The notes under the pieces: model-generated | The model's database searches: none | What the model saw: the letters and a program-made list of their open reading frames with translations, nothing else | What the model was told of the DNA's origin: nothing | Position numbers and translations under genes: made by a program | In this document: positions 36,901 through 45,554 of the stretch, in pieces | How positions within the stretch are numbered: position 1 is the stretch's first letter | How the letters are laid out: each line of letters opens with the position of its first letter | Source of the DNA: Deltaproteobacteria bacterium HGW-Deltaproteobacteria-14 | Lineage (GTDB): Bacteria; Myxococcota_A; UBA9042; PHBI01 | Direction of reading: 5' to 3' | DNA: 47,848 nucleotides | Assembly: GCA_002841945.1 (NCBI GenBank) | Contig: PHBI01000026.1 | Span: 1-47,848 of the forward strand

Positions 36901-38067
36901 GTTGCCGCAGGCGTCGGTCGCGGTGGCGGCCAACGAGGCCGCGCCGTCCTGGCTGAACGTGTAGCTGCTCCAGGTCCACACGCCCGCGCCGGGGACGCCG
37001 GCGTCGACCGCGGCGCCGTCGACCATCAGGGCGACGTTGGTGACGTCGGCCGCGCCGGCGGCGACGGTGATGTCGTACTGCAGCCCGTTGGAGGGGTCGT
37101 GGTCGACGTCCTGGGCGGCGGTGATGCGGAGCTCGGCCGGGTCGGGGCGCACGAAGCGCGGGGCCGGGGCGAGGGTGTCGAGCATGCGGTCCATGCTGGC
37201 GAAGCTGTCGAGGGCCGCCGAGTGCGCGTGGATGGCGACGGCGGTGATGGTCGCGAGCCCCTCGACGCCCCGCTCCTGGGCGCTGAGGGTGATCACCGCG
37301 GCGATGGAGTCGGCGCCGTCGAAGGCGTACGCCGGCGAGGCCCACTGCGCGTCGCCGAAGATGCCGGACAGGGTGACGCCCTGGCAGTCGCCGCCGGTGC
37401 GGGTGATGGTGACCGCGGCCTGGAAGCCGTCCTGATCGGGGTCGGCGTCGGCGGTGAAGCAGGTGGTCGGCTCGGCCATCGCGAGCGACACCGTGCAGGG
37501 CGCGTCGACGACGGTCGCGGCGATCTGCGCGGCGATCGCGTCGCCGCGCTGGTCGGTGACGCTCACCGCGATGGTGCCGGCGCCGCTCGGGAGGGTCACG
37601 GCGTCAAAGCGCGCGCTCCCGGCGCCGTCGTCACCGATGGCGACCGGGGCCGAGGCGACGGCCTCGCCGGCGATGGAGAGCGCGACGAGCTCACCGGCGG
37701 CGATGTTGGCGGTGCGCACGACGACGTCGAGCTGGAAGCCGGGGTGGCCGTGGTCGGCGTAGGCGACCGGCTCGTCCTCGGGGTAGAAGGTGAGCTCGGC
37801 CTCGGAGGTCTCGCCGTTGGCGGTCTCGAGGGCGAGGGTCACGACGCCCGGAGGCGGCGTGGTGTCGACGGGCGCGGTCGTGTCGGCCGGCTCGACGGTG
37901 TCGGCCGGCGTGGCGGTGTCGGCGCCGACCCAGGTGTCAGCCGGGGCCGCCGAGTCCACCGACGTGGTGTCGCTCGTGTCGGGTGGCGGTTGGGTCGCGT
38001 CACCGCCACATGCGGCGACCACGAAGGTCAGGGTGGTTGCGAGCGAACGGAAACGGGACGTCGACAT
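30949..38067 (-). CDS. Giant lipoprotein with Ig-like repeats and C-terminal FG-GAP beta-propeller
   Basis: A 2372-residue predicted lipoprotein. Signal peptide with lipobox FVVAAC (C20), then an Asp/Thr/Ala-rich linker (about 22-70) and a long series of Ig-like/cadherin-like beta-sandwich modules marked by TAPxVxIxAP and DxxGN motifs (for example VTDKVGNLSSAG and VSDSAGNPRTVA). About 1745-1875 resembles a fibronectin III module (VTLRWLAVGEDNG...YDVRYSRLP). The last ~490 residues contain FG-GAP/VCBS calcium-binding loops: GDVNGDTYPDF, GDVNGDGYADFG, DVTGDGVPDV and GDVDADGMVDVFVG, as in integrin-alpha-like propellers. Likely an outer-surface adhesion or structural protein; no enzyme domain seen. 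ATG 38067 fits the signal peptide and has GAGAGG 7 nt upstream. A long antisense frame on the plus strand is a shadow. Confidence 0.92.
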   Translation of the reverse strand: MSTSRFRSLATTLTFVVAACGGDATQPPPDTSDTTSVDSAAPADTWVGADTATPADTVEPADTTAPVDTTPPPGVVTLALETANGETSEAELTFYPEDEPVAYADHGHPGFQLDVVVRTANIAAGELVALSIAGEAVASAPVAIGDDGAGSARFDAVTLPSGAGTIAVSVTDQRGDAIAAQIAATVVDAPCTVSLAMAEPTTCFTADADPDQDGFQAAVTITRTGGDCQGVTLSGIFGDAQWASPAYAFDGADSIAAVITLSAQERGVEGLATITAVAIHAHSAALDSFASMDRMLDTLAPAPRFVRPDPAELRITAAQDVDHDPSNGLQYDITVAAGAADVTNVALMVDGAAVDAGVPGAGVWTWSSYTFSQDGAASLAATATDACGNTGAASAGLDVYVMQPTIDLVAPSDGAVLLAKFDGDPSTTLEYEVGFDVWAADVKGGSHLTVSCQADASANPVVVASYTFDGDAVDAQLSLLASLDTTILGATPSCAAHIDGWNPASSGSHRLVIALPAPSIKLTAPADGARLNRRAITVRATAAGLDGRPLRVRVANADGDVFHDAEVGLVSGGAFEATVSGADAAFADGAYVVTVDGTDALGNVVSDTAAPAEAGISLDATAPTLVRVAPADDMVDPVADPTLVDKDPLTPGYQTTLTWRMDGENVAAGAIICPTVSGSALACKAPAADSFEASWTITLIPGTSTLAASGDDAWGNHADVASAEINLHLDAPAVTITAPINGLVTAAETVAVVVHVADPDNQAPIDGASVTLIVDGAASSTVPVALGDGDYRFGGVALTLGAVTTFQAVAAYSGEEGASAERNVRQKDTVPSLTIVSPLNDTVFNLASAACVGTQQDCVTDIVLAPSEIEVGQAISVTVTCDGLRYTANTPCPATGDVTFADITLPHGASCTIEAHGDDAAGQPADGGPVVVRVDRVAPRILSIVKPSGTTLTHIDDQKPGTPGMQSGLKLNVSGVEAGAEILASMAWSDEAGVAQSRTLTHPVAVATGDADTYSAVFVEPSVGSGLVQYPEGAVTVSFTVADAAGNTVSASRSITVETDAPAARITSPSWLGDATCSETALCASGICHQGQCYRGWGVVDSKLLVLDVAGLLTSTDNVRVCSDAVGVSAAAPSCASAGFHQVALVSAVNGVVIVDVSSLPEEPQRLVAEVRAQDGGAWTSSLAADAEAARRRLVYVDLTPPIVSQVSSPSDAEAPTGVLNIAEQEAAGRRYTIEVRANEDGPVTIYANGQSAATATVANGSASVQVALQEGTNSIYARVTDKVGNLSSAGTAPETVKYAPTVDTTPPTLAFTAPVASPIAAGGDRDVSLTSDADGRTVTVRDGATEVASQVVSDGVARFPHDPVGILADGSHTLTATVSDSAGNPRTVATTPATVVVDTAPPSVSIAAPADMTTFTAEDDPQPSTAAIEVDVAFVPADDAATWAVKTATCDASWVCGATITVASGTVPAQGQQIVRTVALQPYDAVSYYEVTVSVTDAVGNKASATTHATLVVQDCVVTIDGLGTGGYVGAAACGAGLGCPVTVTGAASGANCGAVDGLALVRREGASETVLGQSSTLSGGSAQFDVDMNDGDHFELVVQALVGSVVVAESAVVSRTVDLVAPTVSVTAVVAGTPPAPGLYNASNDDSAAAGYQVSVSVQASDDHLAGGAIERIVRKVGATQTEVSPTNVSLPLALNAQFANQMAEHVTLTDLADNTVTVHVRDAAGNVGTASFAASVDAVGPAPVALAAIAADDVDRHRPSVTLRWLAVGEDNGAGGPAAAYDVRYSRLPIADAATFEAACKATDIAHSDAIPAPSARGTSETVVVGGPDARGVADDCKLALSNDPSAWYFAVRAQDDAGNWGAVSEVSQTVTTALEWQVSHVRFTAAFQSATGLGATAVKFLGGAGANIGDVNGDTYPDFATGFFLSNAFCVVYGGALGADIDVDAASGPNHSCVIGTSSVVADATAKELGSFIDPLGDVNGDGYADFGVSGKTGGVDGFVAIYLGSPTGPDLSAPEVVVRGIDGLTGAYGGFCGAGNFDGAITPVATDDIAVGEPGSDRLRVIPGSTGWSPGQATIVIDLDAADVDATFGMQAFAAQFGEVAWFGNRCQRAGELLPTPSGGRVADDLLIHQAKNEDARVIIIPGRPLTPGITGVLTKLEGAPSDEDVTSVRLRQDPTAIGGFVSGYGSSFQGGVDVTGDGVPDVIVAHTGRSTSVSGQDGKAVLVYDGQAIALAQGGDLRVGSAGATLVGNAWLGANGAVLKADVSGEFRGVAVIGNYDGWILDGGETADLVIADKGFSSVQVRYNHEVEGGAEVLGLFPYSEGNVVNPSASGMFSAAMWVDAAGDVDADGMVDVFVGTANGEVLIIH

Positions 38068-38374
38068 GCCGGCCTCTCCAGGAGCGGGGAAACACATACT
38101 GCGGCGCGTCGCCGAGGCCTTGGCCTGGCGGTGGGCGGCGCGCGCCGTGGGGCACCCTCGGCGGCGAGGGCGGTGCTTTCCTGGAGTCGTCCTCGACGGG
38201 CCAGAGCATTAGGGTGAAAGTTCGGAAATCGACTCCTCGGGAGGTGAACGGCGGTCACCCGGGGGCCGCGCGCCGCGATGCTCCGCGGCGCTTGTCCGAC
38301 GGAGCCGCGCTGTTTACTCTCCGCGGCGTCCCGGCGCCCGCGAGCACGCGCGACGCCGAGCGGCGGGAGGCAGC
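38068..38374. other. Divergent intergenic region
   Basis: Separates the giant lipoprotein gene (minus) from aguA (plus); presumably holds both promoters. No gene seen. A short GGTGA-N7-TCACC inverted repeat lies at 38243-38259; its arms are too short to be convincing. Confidence 0.4.
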
Positions 38375-39436
38375 GTGGGCGACAACTCTGGGTCCGAGGC
38401 GCGCGTGACGAGTCGGCTGCACCAGCCGGCGGAGTGGGCCGAGCACCGCGCCGTGTGGCTCGCCTGGCCGAGCGACGTCGACCTGTGGTCGCAGGCCCTG
38501 CCGGACGCGCAGGCGGCCTTCACCGCGATGTGCCGCGCGATCGCCGACCCCGATCCGACGACCGGGGTCCCGCGGGGCGAGCGCCTCGAGGTGCTCGTCC
38601 CCGACGTGGCCCGCGAGGGCGACGCGGGCCAGGCCTTGGCCGGGCTCGGGGCGCGCCTGCACCTGATCCCCTTCGGCGACATCTGGATGCGCGACATCGC
38701 CCCGATCTTCCTCACCGGCGCGGGCGGCGCGCGGGCGGCGGCGCGCTTCGCCTTCAACGGCTGGGGGGGCAAGTACGTCCTGCCCGGCGACGACGGCGTC
38801 GCGGCCGCGGTCGCCGCCGCCTCGGGGCTGCCGGAGCGCGTGTGGGACCTGGTCCTCGAGGGGGGCTCGGTCGAGGTCGACGGCGAGGGGACCATCCTCA
38901 CGACGACCCAGTGCCTGCTGAACCCGAACCGCAACCCCGGGGTGACGCGCGAGGCGCTCGAGGCGTTCTTGTGCGAGGCCCTCGGCGGCGAGCGCGTCCT
39001 GTGGCTCGGCGACGGGCTGCTCAACGACCACACCGACGGCCACGTGGACACCATCGCGCGCTTCGTGGCGCCCGGGGTGGTCGTGTGCATGGAGGCGGGC
39101 GACGCCGACGACCCGAACCGCGCCGCGCTCGACGCCATCGCGGCCGACCTCGCGGCGATGACCGACGCCCGCGGCCGCCGCCTCGAGGTGGTGCGCGTGC
39201 CGTCGCCGGGGCGGGTGGTGGACGAGCGCGGCGAGGTGATGCCGGCGAGCTACGTGAACTTCTATATCGGCAACCGCGCGGTGGTCGTCCCGGTGTACGG
39301 CGCGCGCTACGATGCGGCCGCCGTCGCGGCCATCGGGCGGCTCTTCCCGGGCCGCGTGACGGTCGGGGTGGACGCCCGGGCGGTGCTCGAGGGCGGCGGC
39401 GCCTTCCACTGCATCACCCAGCAGGAACCTGCGTGA
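38375..39436 (+). CDS. aguA: Agmatine deiminase
   Basis: A 353-residue guanidino-modifying enzyme of the peptidylarginine/agmatine deiminase family, hydrolysing agmatine to N-carbamoylputrescine and ammonia. Visible signatures: PAEWAEHRAVWLAWPSD at the N-terminus, FGDIWMRDIAP, LEGGSVEVDGEG, NDHTDGHVDTIARF and the catalytic cysteine C346 in GGAFHCITQQ. The next gene is N-carbamoylputrescine amidase, which confirms the pathway. GTG 38375 is preceded by GGGAGG at 4 nt; GTG 38405 with GAGG at 5 nt is an alternative that still keeps the family N-terminus. Cytoplasmic; makes putrescine without ornithine decarboxylase. Confidence 0.95.
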   Translation: MGDNSGSEARVTSRLHQPAEWAEHRAVWLAWPSDVDLWSQALPDAQAAFTAMCRAIADPDPTTGVPRGERLEVLVPDVAREGDAGQALAGLGARLHLIPFGDIWMRDIAPIFLTGAGGARAAARFAFNGWGGKYVLPGDDGVAAAVAAASGLPERVWDLVLEGGSVEVDGEGTILTTTQCLLNPNRNPGVTREALEAFLCEALGGERVLWLGDGLLNDHTDGHVDTIARFVAPGVVVCMEAGDADDPNRAALDAIAADLAAMTDARGRRLEVVRVPSPGRVVDERGEVMPASYVNFYIGNRAVVVPVYGARYDAAAVAAIGRLFPGRVTVGVDARAVLEGGGAFHCITQQEPA

Positions 39437-39473
39437 TCGGCCCCTCGGCCCCACGCGCGAAGGAGGCAGCACG

Positions 39474-40351
<878 letters not shown>

Positions 40352-40355
<4 letters not shown>

Positions 40356-41065
40356 GCCCCCCCCGGACCCTCAACGACGTCCACTCGCTGGCGGTCTCCG
40401 TGCTGCGCTATGGCCGCGGGCTGGTGGCCCTGCGCCCGCTCGACGAGCCCGACCAGCCGCTCGAGCTCTGGGAGTTCGAGGCGTGCCCGTTCTGCCGCAA
40501 GGTCCGCGAGGCGCTCAGCGAGCTCGATCTGCCCTATGTCAGCCGCGCCTGCGCCAAGGGCTCGAACAACCGCGCCGCGGTCCTCGCGCGCGGCGGTCAG
40601 CGCCAGTTCCCGTTCCTCGTCGACCCCAACACCCAGCGCGAGCTCTACGAGTCCGAGGACATCGTCGACTACCTGCACGAGACCTACGGTGGCGGCCGCC
40701 GCCGGCCGCGCCTCGACAAGCTGATCGCGCCCCTCAACACGCTGACGTCCGCGCTCGCCAGCGCCGCGCGCCCGGGTCGGGGCCGCAAGGTCCGCGCCGG
40801 CTGCGAGGACCGCGAGCAGCCGCCGGAGCTGCTCGTCCTCTACAGCTTCGAGGCCTCGCCCTACTGCCGCAAGGTCCGCGAGCGCCTGCACGAGCTCAAC
40901 CTCGACGCCCTCGTCATCAACCTGGCGAAGAAGAGCCCGCACCGCCCTCAGCTGGTGGCGCGCGGCGGCAAGATGCAGGTCCCCTACCTCATCGACCCCA
41001 ACACCGGGACCGAGCTGTACGAGTCCGACGACATCGTCGCCTACCTCGACGCCACCTACGGGTAG
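40352..41065 (+). CDS. Tandem thioredoxin-fold protein (two GST-N/glutaredoxin-like domains)
   Basis: A 237-residue soluble protein with two similar thioredoxin-fold halves. Domain 1 (about 37-113) has CPFC (C45, C48) and domain 2 (about 160-237) SPYC (C172). Both share RxxLxELxL, RGGxxQxP, DPNTxxELYESxDIVxYL and end in TYG. The layout fits proteins annotated as glutathione S-transferase N-terminal-domain or glutaredoxin-like in cyanobacteria, plants and proteobacteria. The first half could be redox-active through its Cys pair, while the second keeps one cysteine. Its link to polyamine synthesis is unknown, but the ATGA overlap with aguB and a GGGGAGGG site show co-translation. Glutathionylspermidine-type chemistry would be a guess only. 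Confidence 0.88.
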
Positions 41066-41087
41066 ACGCGGCCGCCCGGTCGCAGGC

Positions 41088-41109
41088 TGGCAAGCACAAG
41101 TCCTTGCCA
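41088..41109. promoter_or_regulatory. Inverted repeat between the agu operon and the POT transporter
   Basis: TGGCAAG / CTTGCCA, perfect 7-bp arms with an 8-bp spacer, 23 bp past the previous stop and 62 bp before the transporter start. Either an operator or a terminator stem without T-tract. Confidence 0.4.
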
Positions 41110-41170
41110 ATCGGGGATGTGCAGGGCACCCTCCGCCGGCGCTCGCGCCCTCTCCAAGACCAGGGACACG

Positions 41171-42883
41171 ATGGACACCCCGACTCCGACCGCGAAGGTC
41201 CCCTTCGGTAAGCAGCTCAGGAGCTTCGGCCCCACCTTCTGGGTCGCCAACTGGATGGAGCTGATCGAGCGCTTCGCCTACTACGGCGTGCGCGTCACCC
41301 TGCCGGTGCTGCTGGTGATGGCGATCGGCGCCGGCGGCCCCGAGCTCACCCACACCCAGAAGGGCACCATCTACGCCATCTGGGCCCTGGTCCAGAGCTT
41401 CGTGCCCATCTTCAGCGGCGGCTTCGCGGACCGCTACGGCTTCAAGAAGAACATCGCGATCAGCATCCTCTTGAGCGTCGCCGGCTATCTGATCATGGGC
41501 TTCTCCATGGCCATCTCCGACGCCATCACGGGGGTGCCCCTCGCCGTCGGTCGACCCGCCGGAGACGACGTCGTCTTCGGGGTCTTCTTCCTCGGCGCGA
41601 TGCTGCTCGCCTTCGGCACCGCGGTCTTCAAGCCCGGCATCCAGGGCCTCGTCGCCCACGCCATCCCGAAGTCCTCCGCCGCCACCGGGTGGTCGCTCTT
41701 CTATCAGGCGGTCAACATCGGCGGCTTCATCGGCCCGATGATCGGCGGCGTCCTGCGCCTGCTCGACTTCGAGCTGGTCTTCATCCTCGCCGCCGTCGCC
41801 ATCAGCCTGAACTTCATCCCGCTCATCTTCATCAAGGAGCCGGGGCACGAGCGCGACAAGACGCTGAACCCGATGACGATCATGTGGCGCTCGCTCACGG
41901 GCCTCATCGAGCCGCGCCTCTTCTTCTTCATCATCGCCTTCGCCGGCTTCTGGCTGATGTTCTATCAGCTCTTCGACATCCTCCCGAACTTCATCGACGA
42001 CTGGGTGGACTCGACCGGCGCCGCCAACTTCCTGCAGTCCATCTTTGGCAGCGGCATCCCGACGACCCACGGGGGCAACCTCATCCAGGAGTGGATGCTC
42101 AACGTCAACTCGATGCTCATCAGCCTCTTCGCCTTCGCGATGGGCTACCTGACGGGCAAGGTGACCTCGCTCACCGCCATCGTCATCGGGATCACCATCT
42201 CCGCGGTGGGCATCCTGGTGCTCGGGACGTCGATGAGCGGCTGGGTGACGATCGGCGCCATCGCCATCTTCTCCGTCGGCGAGATGGCCGCGAGCCCCAC
42301 CAAGATGCGCTACCTCGCCTCCATCTGCCCGCCCGGCTCCGAGGGGCGCTACATGGGCTACGTGAACGCCACCGTCGGCATCGGCTGGTCCATCGGCTCG
42401 GTCATCGCCGGCGAGCTCTACCAGACCGGCGGCGACAAGATCCAGCTCGCCCGCAAGTACCTCGTCGAGCACGTCGGGCAGGGCGCCACGGCGATCCAGG
42501 ACATGGCGCGCGACGCGGTCCTGCCGCACTTCCAGCAGACGGTCGGGACCGACGCGACCGGCGTGCGCGAGCTCCTCTGGGAGACCTACAAGCCCTACAG
42601 CATGTGGCTGACCTTCGCCCTCATCGGCGCCGGCTCGCTGCTGATGCTGGTCATCTACACGCGCATCGTCCGCCAGGCGGCCAAGCGCCAGGACCACCTC
42701 TTCAACACCCACGGCTACCTCTTCGTGCGCATCGCGCTCGGCCTGGTCGTCGGCGTGCTGACGACCCTGGCCATCGTCCGCCCCGACCCCGCGGTCATCG
42801 CTCAGGCGGGTCTGTTCGGCATGATGCTCGTCGCCTCGCTCGTCGCGAAGGTGAACACCCTGGTGGCCGGCGCCGACGGCTGA
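41171..42883 (+). CDS. POT/PTR family proton-dependent oligopeptide transporter
   Basis: A 570-residue polytopic inner-membrane protein of the MFS-type POT family that imports di- and tripeptides with protons. The diagnostic ExxERF motif is present in ELIERFAYYGVR (near residue 35), and FGTAVFKPGIQGLVAHA and GWSLFYQAVNIGGFIGPMIGG match the family helices 4-5. At least twelve hydrophobic segments are visible, with a loop at about 425-475 (LARKYLVEHVGQGAT...). ATG 41171 has AGGG upstream and starts shortly before the family N-terminus; the frame is open from 41117. It precedes an exported M2 peptidase by 65 bp on the same strand; together they may supply amino acids from peptides (inference). 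Confidence 0.93.
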   Translation: MDTPTPTAKVPFGKQLRSFGPTFWVANWMELIERFAYYGVRVTLPVLLVMAIGAGGPELTHTQKGTIYAIWALVQSFVPIFSGGFADRYGFKKNIAISILLSVAGYLIMGFSMAISDAITGVPLAVGRPAGDDVVFGVFFLGAMLLAFGTAVFKPGIQGLVAHAIPKSSAATGWSLFYQAVNIGGFIGPMIGGVLRLLDFELVFILAAVAISLNFIPLIFIKEPGHERDKTLNPMTIMWRSLTGLIEPRLFFFIIAFAGFWLMFYQLFDILPNFIDDWVDSTGAANFLQSIFGSGIPTTHGGNLIQEWMLNVNSMLISLFAFAMGYLTGKVTSLTAIVIGITISAVGILVLGTSMSGWVTIGAIAIFSVGEMAASPTKMRYLASICPPGSEGRYMGYVNATVGIGWSIGSVIAGELYQTGGDKIQLARKYLVEHVGQGATAIQDMARDAVLPHFQQTVGTDATGVRELLWETYKPYSMWLTFALIGAGSLLMLVIYTRIVRQAAKRQDHLFNTHGYLFVRIALGLVVGVLTTLAIVRPDPAVIAQAGLFGMMLVASLVAKVNTLVAGADG

Positions 42884-42948
42884 CCGCGGTCGCTCCCGCA
42901 TCTCCCGCGTTGTCAAACCGGCGCCGCGGCGGGTAGGGTCCCGCCACC

Positions 42949-44814
42949 ATGAAGACGACGCGCACCCTCACGCTCCTCCTCGCGCTGGCCCTCGCCGGCT
43001 GCGCCACCGCCACCCCCTGCCCCGAGGCGGCCGCGCCCCCGACGGCGCCCGCGCTGACGGTCTCCGCCAACCCGCCCGGGCCCACCGCCGCCGACGCCAA
43101 GGCCTTCGCCGACGCGACCAACGTCCGCCTGCGCGAGCTCTACGCCCGCATGGAGACCTCGGGCTACATCGCGGCCACCTACATCACCCACGACACCGAG
43201 CGCGCCGCGGCCTCCGCCGAGAGCGACCTGATGGCCTTCCTCAGCGAGGCCATCCCCAAGGCCGCGAGCTTCCGCGACCTGGACCTCGACCCCGACACCC
43301 GCCGCACCCTCGAGCTGCTGCGCACCAAGCCGACGCTGCCCGCCCCGGCCGACCCCGCCCTGCGCGACGAGCTCGCCACCATCTCCTCGCGCCTCGGCAG
43401 CCACTACGGCGCCGCCAAGTACTGTGGCCCCGACGGCAAGGGCGAGTGCCGCGAGCTCGGCGAGCTCTCCGACGTCATCTTCGCCGGCAAGAGCTGGGAC
43501 GCCATGGTCGACGCCTGGGTCGGCTGGCACGGCACCGCCGCCGAGACCCGCGCCGATTACCAGCGCCTCGTCACCCTCGGCAACCAGGGCGCGCGCGAGC
43601 TGGGCTTCGCCGACCTCGGCGTCCTGTGGCGCTCCGGCTACGCCATGCCCGCCGACGACTTCGCCGCCGAGATCGACCGCCTCTGGACCCAGGTCAAGCC
43701 CCTCTACGACAACCTCCACTGCTACGTCCGCCGCCAGCTGGCCAAGAAGTGGGGCGCCGACCGCGTCCCCCTCGACCAGCCCATCCCCTCGCACCTCCTC
43801 GGCAACATGTGGGCCCAGGACTGGAGCGCGCTCTATCCCCTCGTCGCCCCCTACAAGACCGCGACGACCATGGACGTGACCAAGGCGCTCAAGCGCAAGA
43901 AGGTCGACGCCAAGCAGCTCGTGAAGTACGGCGAGGGCTTCTTCACCTCGCTCGGGATGCCCGCGCTGCCCGACACCTTCTACGAGCGCTCGCAGTTCAC
44001 CAAGCCGTTCGGCCGCGACGTCGTCTGCCACGCCAGCGCCTGGGACGCCGATCACAAGGGCGACGTGCGCATCAAGATGTGCATCCAGGGGACCGAGGAC
44101 GACTTCGTCACCGCCCACCACGAGCTCGGCCACGTCTACTACTACCTCGCCTACGACCACCTCCCCGAGCTCTACGCCGAGGGCGCCAACGACGGCTTCC
44201 ACGAGGCCATCGGTGACGCCGTCGCGCTCAGCGTCACCCCGAGCTACCTCGTCGACGTCGGCCTCTTCAAGCAGGCCCCGAGCGACGAGCGCGCCGTCCT
44301 CAACGAGCAGATGCGCCGCGCCCTCGAGAAGGTGGCGTTTCTCCCCTTCGGCCGCCTCATCGACCAGTGGCGCTGGGACGTCTTCAGCGGCGAGACCCCG
44401 CCGTCGGAGTACAACGCCTCGTGGTGGCGCCTCAAGCACGACATCCAGGGGGTCGTCCCGCCGGTGCAGCGCACCGAGGCCGACTTCGACCCCGGCGCCA
44501 AGTACCACATCCCGGGTAACACCCCGTACATGCGGTATTTCTTGGCCGCCATCCTGCAGTTCCAGTTCCACCGCGCCTTGTGCAAGGCGGCCGGCCACAC
44601 CGGCCCGCTGTACACCTGCTCGATCTACAACAACAAGGAGGCGGGCGAGCGCTTCTGGGCGCTGCTCCAGATGGGCGCCTCCCGCCCCTGGCAGGACGCC
44701 CTCGAGGCCCTGACCGGCGAGCGCCAGATGGACGCCACCGCCATCCTCGACTACTTCGCCCCGCTGTCGGCCTGGCTCGACGAGCAGAACAAGGGCCAGG
44801 AGTGCGGCTGGTAG
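42949..44814 (+). CDS. M2 family (ACE-like) zinc metallopeptidase lipoprotein
   Basis: A 621-residue lipoprotein (lipobox ALAGC, C18) with a peptidase family M2 domain. Zinc motif HELGH (391-395) matches ACE HEMGH; the third ligand is E419 in FHEAIGD. IPSHLLGNMWAQDW (279-292) is the strongly conserved M2 block. Length is that of a single-domain ACE. Expected activity: release of C-terminal dipeptides (dipeptidyl carboxypeptidase) in the periplasm or at the surface. ATG 42949 directly precedes the signal peptide; its ribosome site is weak (GTAGGG). It ends convergently against the copper operon at a strong hairpin. The POT dipeptide transporter upstream fits its likely product. Confidence 0.95.
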   Translation: MKTTRTLTLLLALALAGCATATPCPEAAAPPTAPALTVSANPPGPTAADAKAFADATNVRLRELYARMETSGYIAATYITHDTERAAASAESDLMAFLSEAIPKAASFRDLDLDPDTRRTLELLRTKPTLPAPADPALRDELATISSRLGSHYGAAKYCGPDGKGECRELGELSDVIFAGKSWDAMVDAWVGWHGTAAETRADYQRLVTLGNQGARELGFADLGVLWRSGYAMPADDFAAEIDRLWTQVKPLYDNLHCYVRRQLAKKWGADRVPLDQPIPSHLLGNMWAQDWSALYPLVAPYKTATTMDVTKALKRKKVDAKQLVKYGEGFFTSLGMPALPDTFYERSQFTKPFGRDVVCHASAWDADHKGDVRIKMCIQGTEDDFVTAHHELGHVYYYLAYDHLPELYAEGANDGFHEAIGDAVALSVTPSYLVDVGLFKQAPSDERAVLNEQMRRALEKVAFLPFGRLIDQWRWDVFSGETPPSEYNASWWRLKHDIQGVVPPVQRTEADFDPGAKYHIPGNTPYMRYFLAAILQFQFHRALCKAAGHTGPLYTCSIYNNKEAGERFWALLQMGASRPWQDALEALTGERQMDATAILDYFAPLSAWLDEQNKGQECGW

Positions 44815-44868
44815 CGGTGCGGGCGGTCGCGGGGCCGGCGCGCGCTGTCAGGCGGTGGCGAGACCGAC

Positions 44869-44909
44869 CCTGGGGTGGATCCGGACCCGCGGTCCGAATC
44901 CACCCCGGG
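44869..44909. terminator. Bidirectional terminator hairpin
   Basis: GGGGTGGATCCGGACC and GGTCCGAATCCACCCC form 16-nt arms with one mismatch around a 3-nt loop (44872-44906), extended by three more outer pairs. It sits 55 bp past the M2 peptidase stop and 9 bp before the convergent copZ stop. Confidence 0.8.
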
Positions 44910-44917
44910 CTCCGGGC

Positions 44918-45145
44918 TCAGCCCGCGGCCGGGCCGGTGTAGTCGAAGCCGGCGTCCTCGACGGCGGCGGCGACCTGCTCGGGGGTGTGCCGCCCGCTGA
45001 CGGTCACCGTGCCGTCGGCCAGCGAGACGTTGACGCCCAGGTCGGGCAGCGCCCGGTTCAATGCGGCCGTGACCGAGCGGACGCAGCCGTTGCACGTCAT
45101 GCCGTCGACCAGGTAGCTCGCGGTGTGGGGCCCTTCATTGCTCAT
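44918..45145 (-). CDS. copZ: CopZ-like heavy-metal-associated (HMA) protein
   Basis: A 75-residue HMA domain with the metal-binding motif GMTCNGC (near 15-21), no signal peptide and the usual ferredoxin-like length. Cytoplasmic Cu(I) chaperone expected to deliver copper to CopA. ATG 45145 overlaps the stop of the MerR gene as ATGA, and the P-type ATPase gene is upstream, so it is the third gene of a copper operon. Confidence 0.95.
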   Translation of the reverse strand: MSNEGPHTASYLVDGMTCNGCVRSVTAALNRALPDLGVNVSLADGTVTVSGRHTPEQVAAAVEDAGFDYTGPAAG

Positions 45146-45543
45146 ACTTCACGCTCCATATCGGCCAATCGATCCAGGATCGGGCAGTCTGGGCGATCGT
45201 CGCCGTGGCAGCAGCTCACCAGATCCTGCAAGACATCGCGCATCGACACGAGCTCGGCGAGCTTCGCGTCGATGGCCGCGATCTGACGTTGGGCCAGCGC
45301 CTTCACCTCGGCGCTCGCCCGATGTTTGTCGCGCCACAGCGCGAGCAGCGACTCGACCTCGTCGAGCGGGAAGCCGAGGCCCCGCGCCCGCTTGATGAAG
45401 CGCAGCTCCTCGACCGCCCGCTCGCCGTAGGACCGGTAGCCGTTATCCTGCCGCTCCGGCTCCGGGACCAGCCCAATCGACTCGTAGTAGCGGATCGTCT
45501 TCGCCGGCACGCCGCTCGCCGCCGCCACCTGCCCGATGTTCAT
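45142..45543 (-). CDS. MerR family Cu(I)-responsive regulator (CueR-like)
   Basis: A 133-residue MerR regulator: N-terminal winged helix (NIGQVAAASGVPAKTIRYYE), dimerisation helix, and a metal loop CCHGDDRPDCPIL where C-x7-C matches the CueR cysteines (CueR-like rather than the Zn- or Hg-sensing types). ATG 45543 is chosen because GAGGG lies 8 nt upstream and the family starts there; ATG 45558 overlaps the copA stop as ATGA and would add five residues. It presumably activates the copA-merR-copZ operon under copper stress; the operator would lie outside this window or beyond the chimeric junction. Confidence 0.92.
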   Translation of the reverse strand: MNIGQVAAASGVPAKTIRYYESIGLVPEPERQDNGYRSYGERAVEELRFIKRARGLGFPLDEVESLLALWRDKHRASAEVKALAQRQIAAIDAKLAELVSMRDVLQDLVSCCHGDDRPDCPILDRLADMEREV

Positions 45544-45554
45544 GCCCGCGTCCC

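Noticed and set aside
32902..38217. Very long open frame (1771 codons) on the plus strand
   Set aside because: It is antisense to the giant lipoprotein gene, Val/Gly/Asp/Arg-rich without any domain, and a by-product of high GC content.
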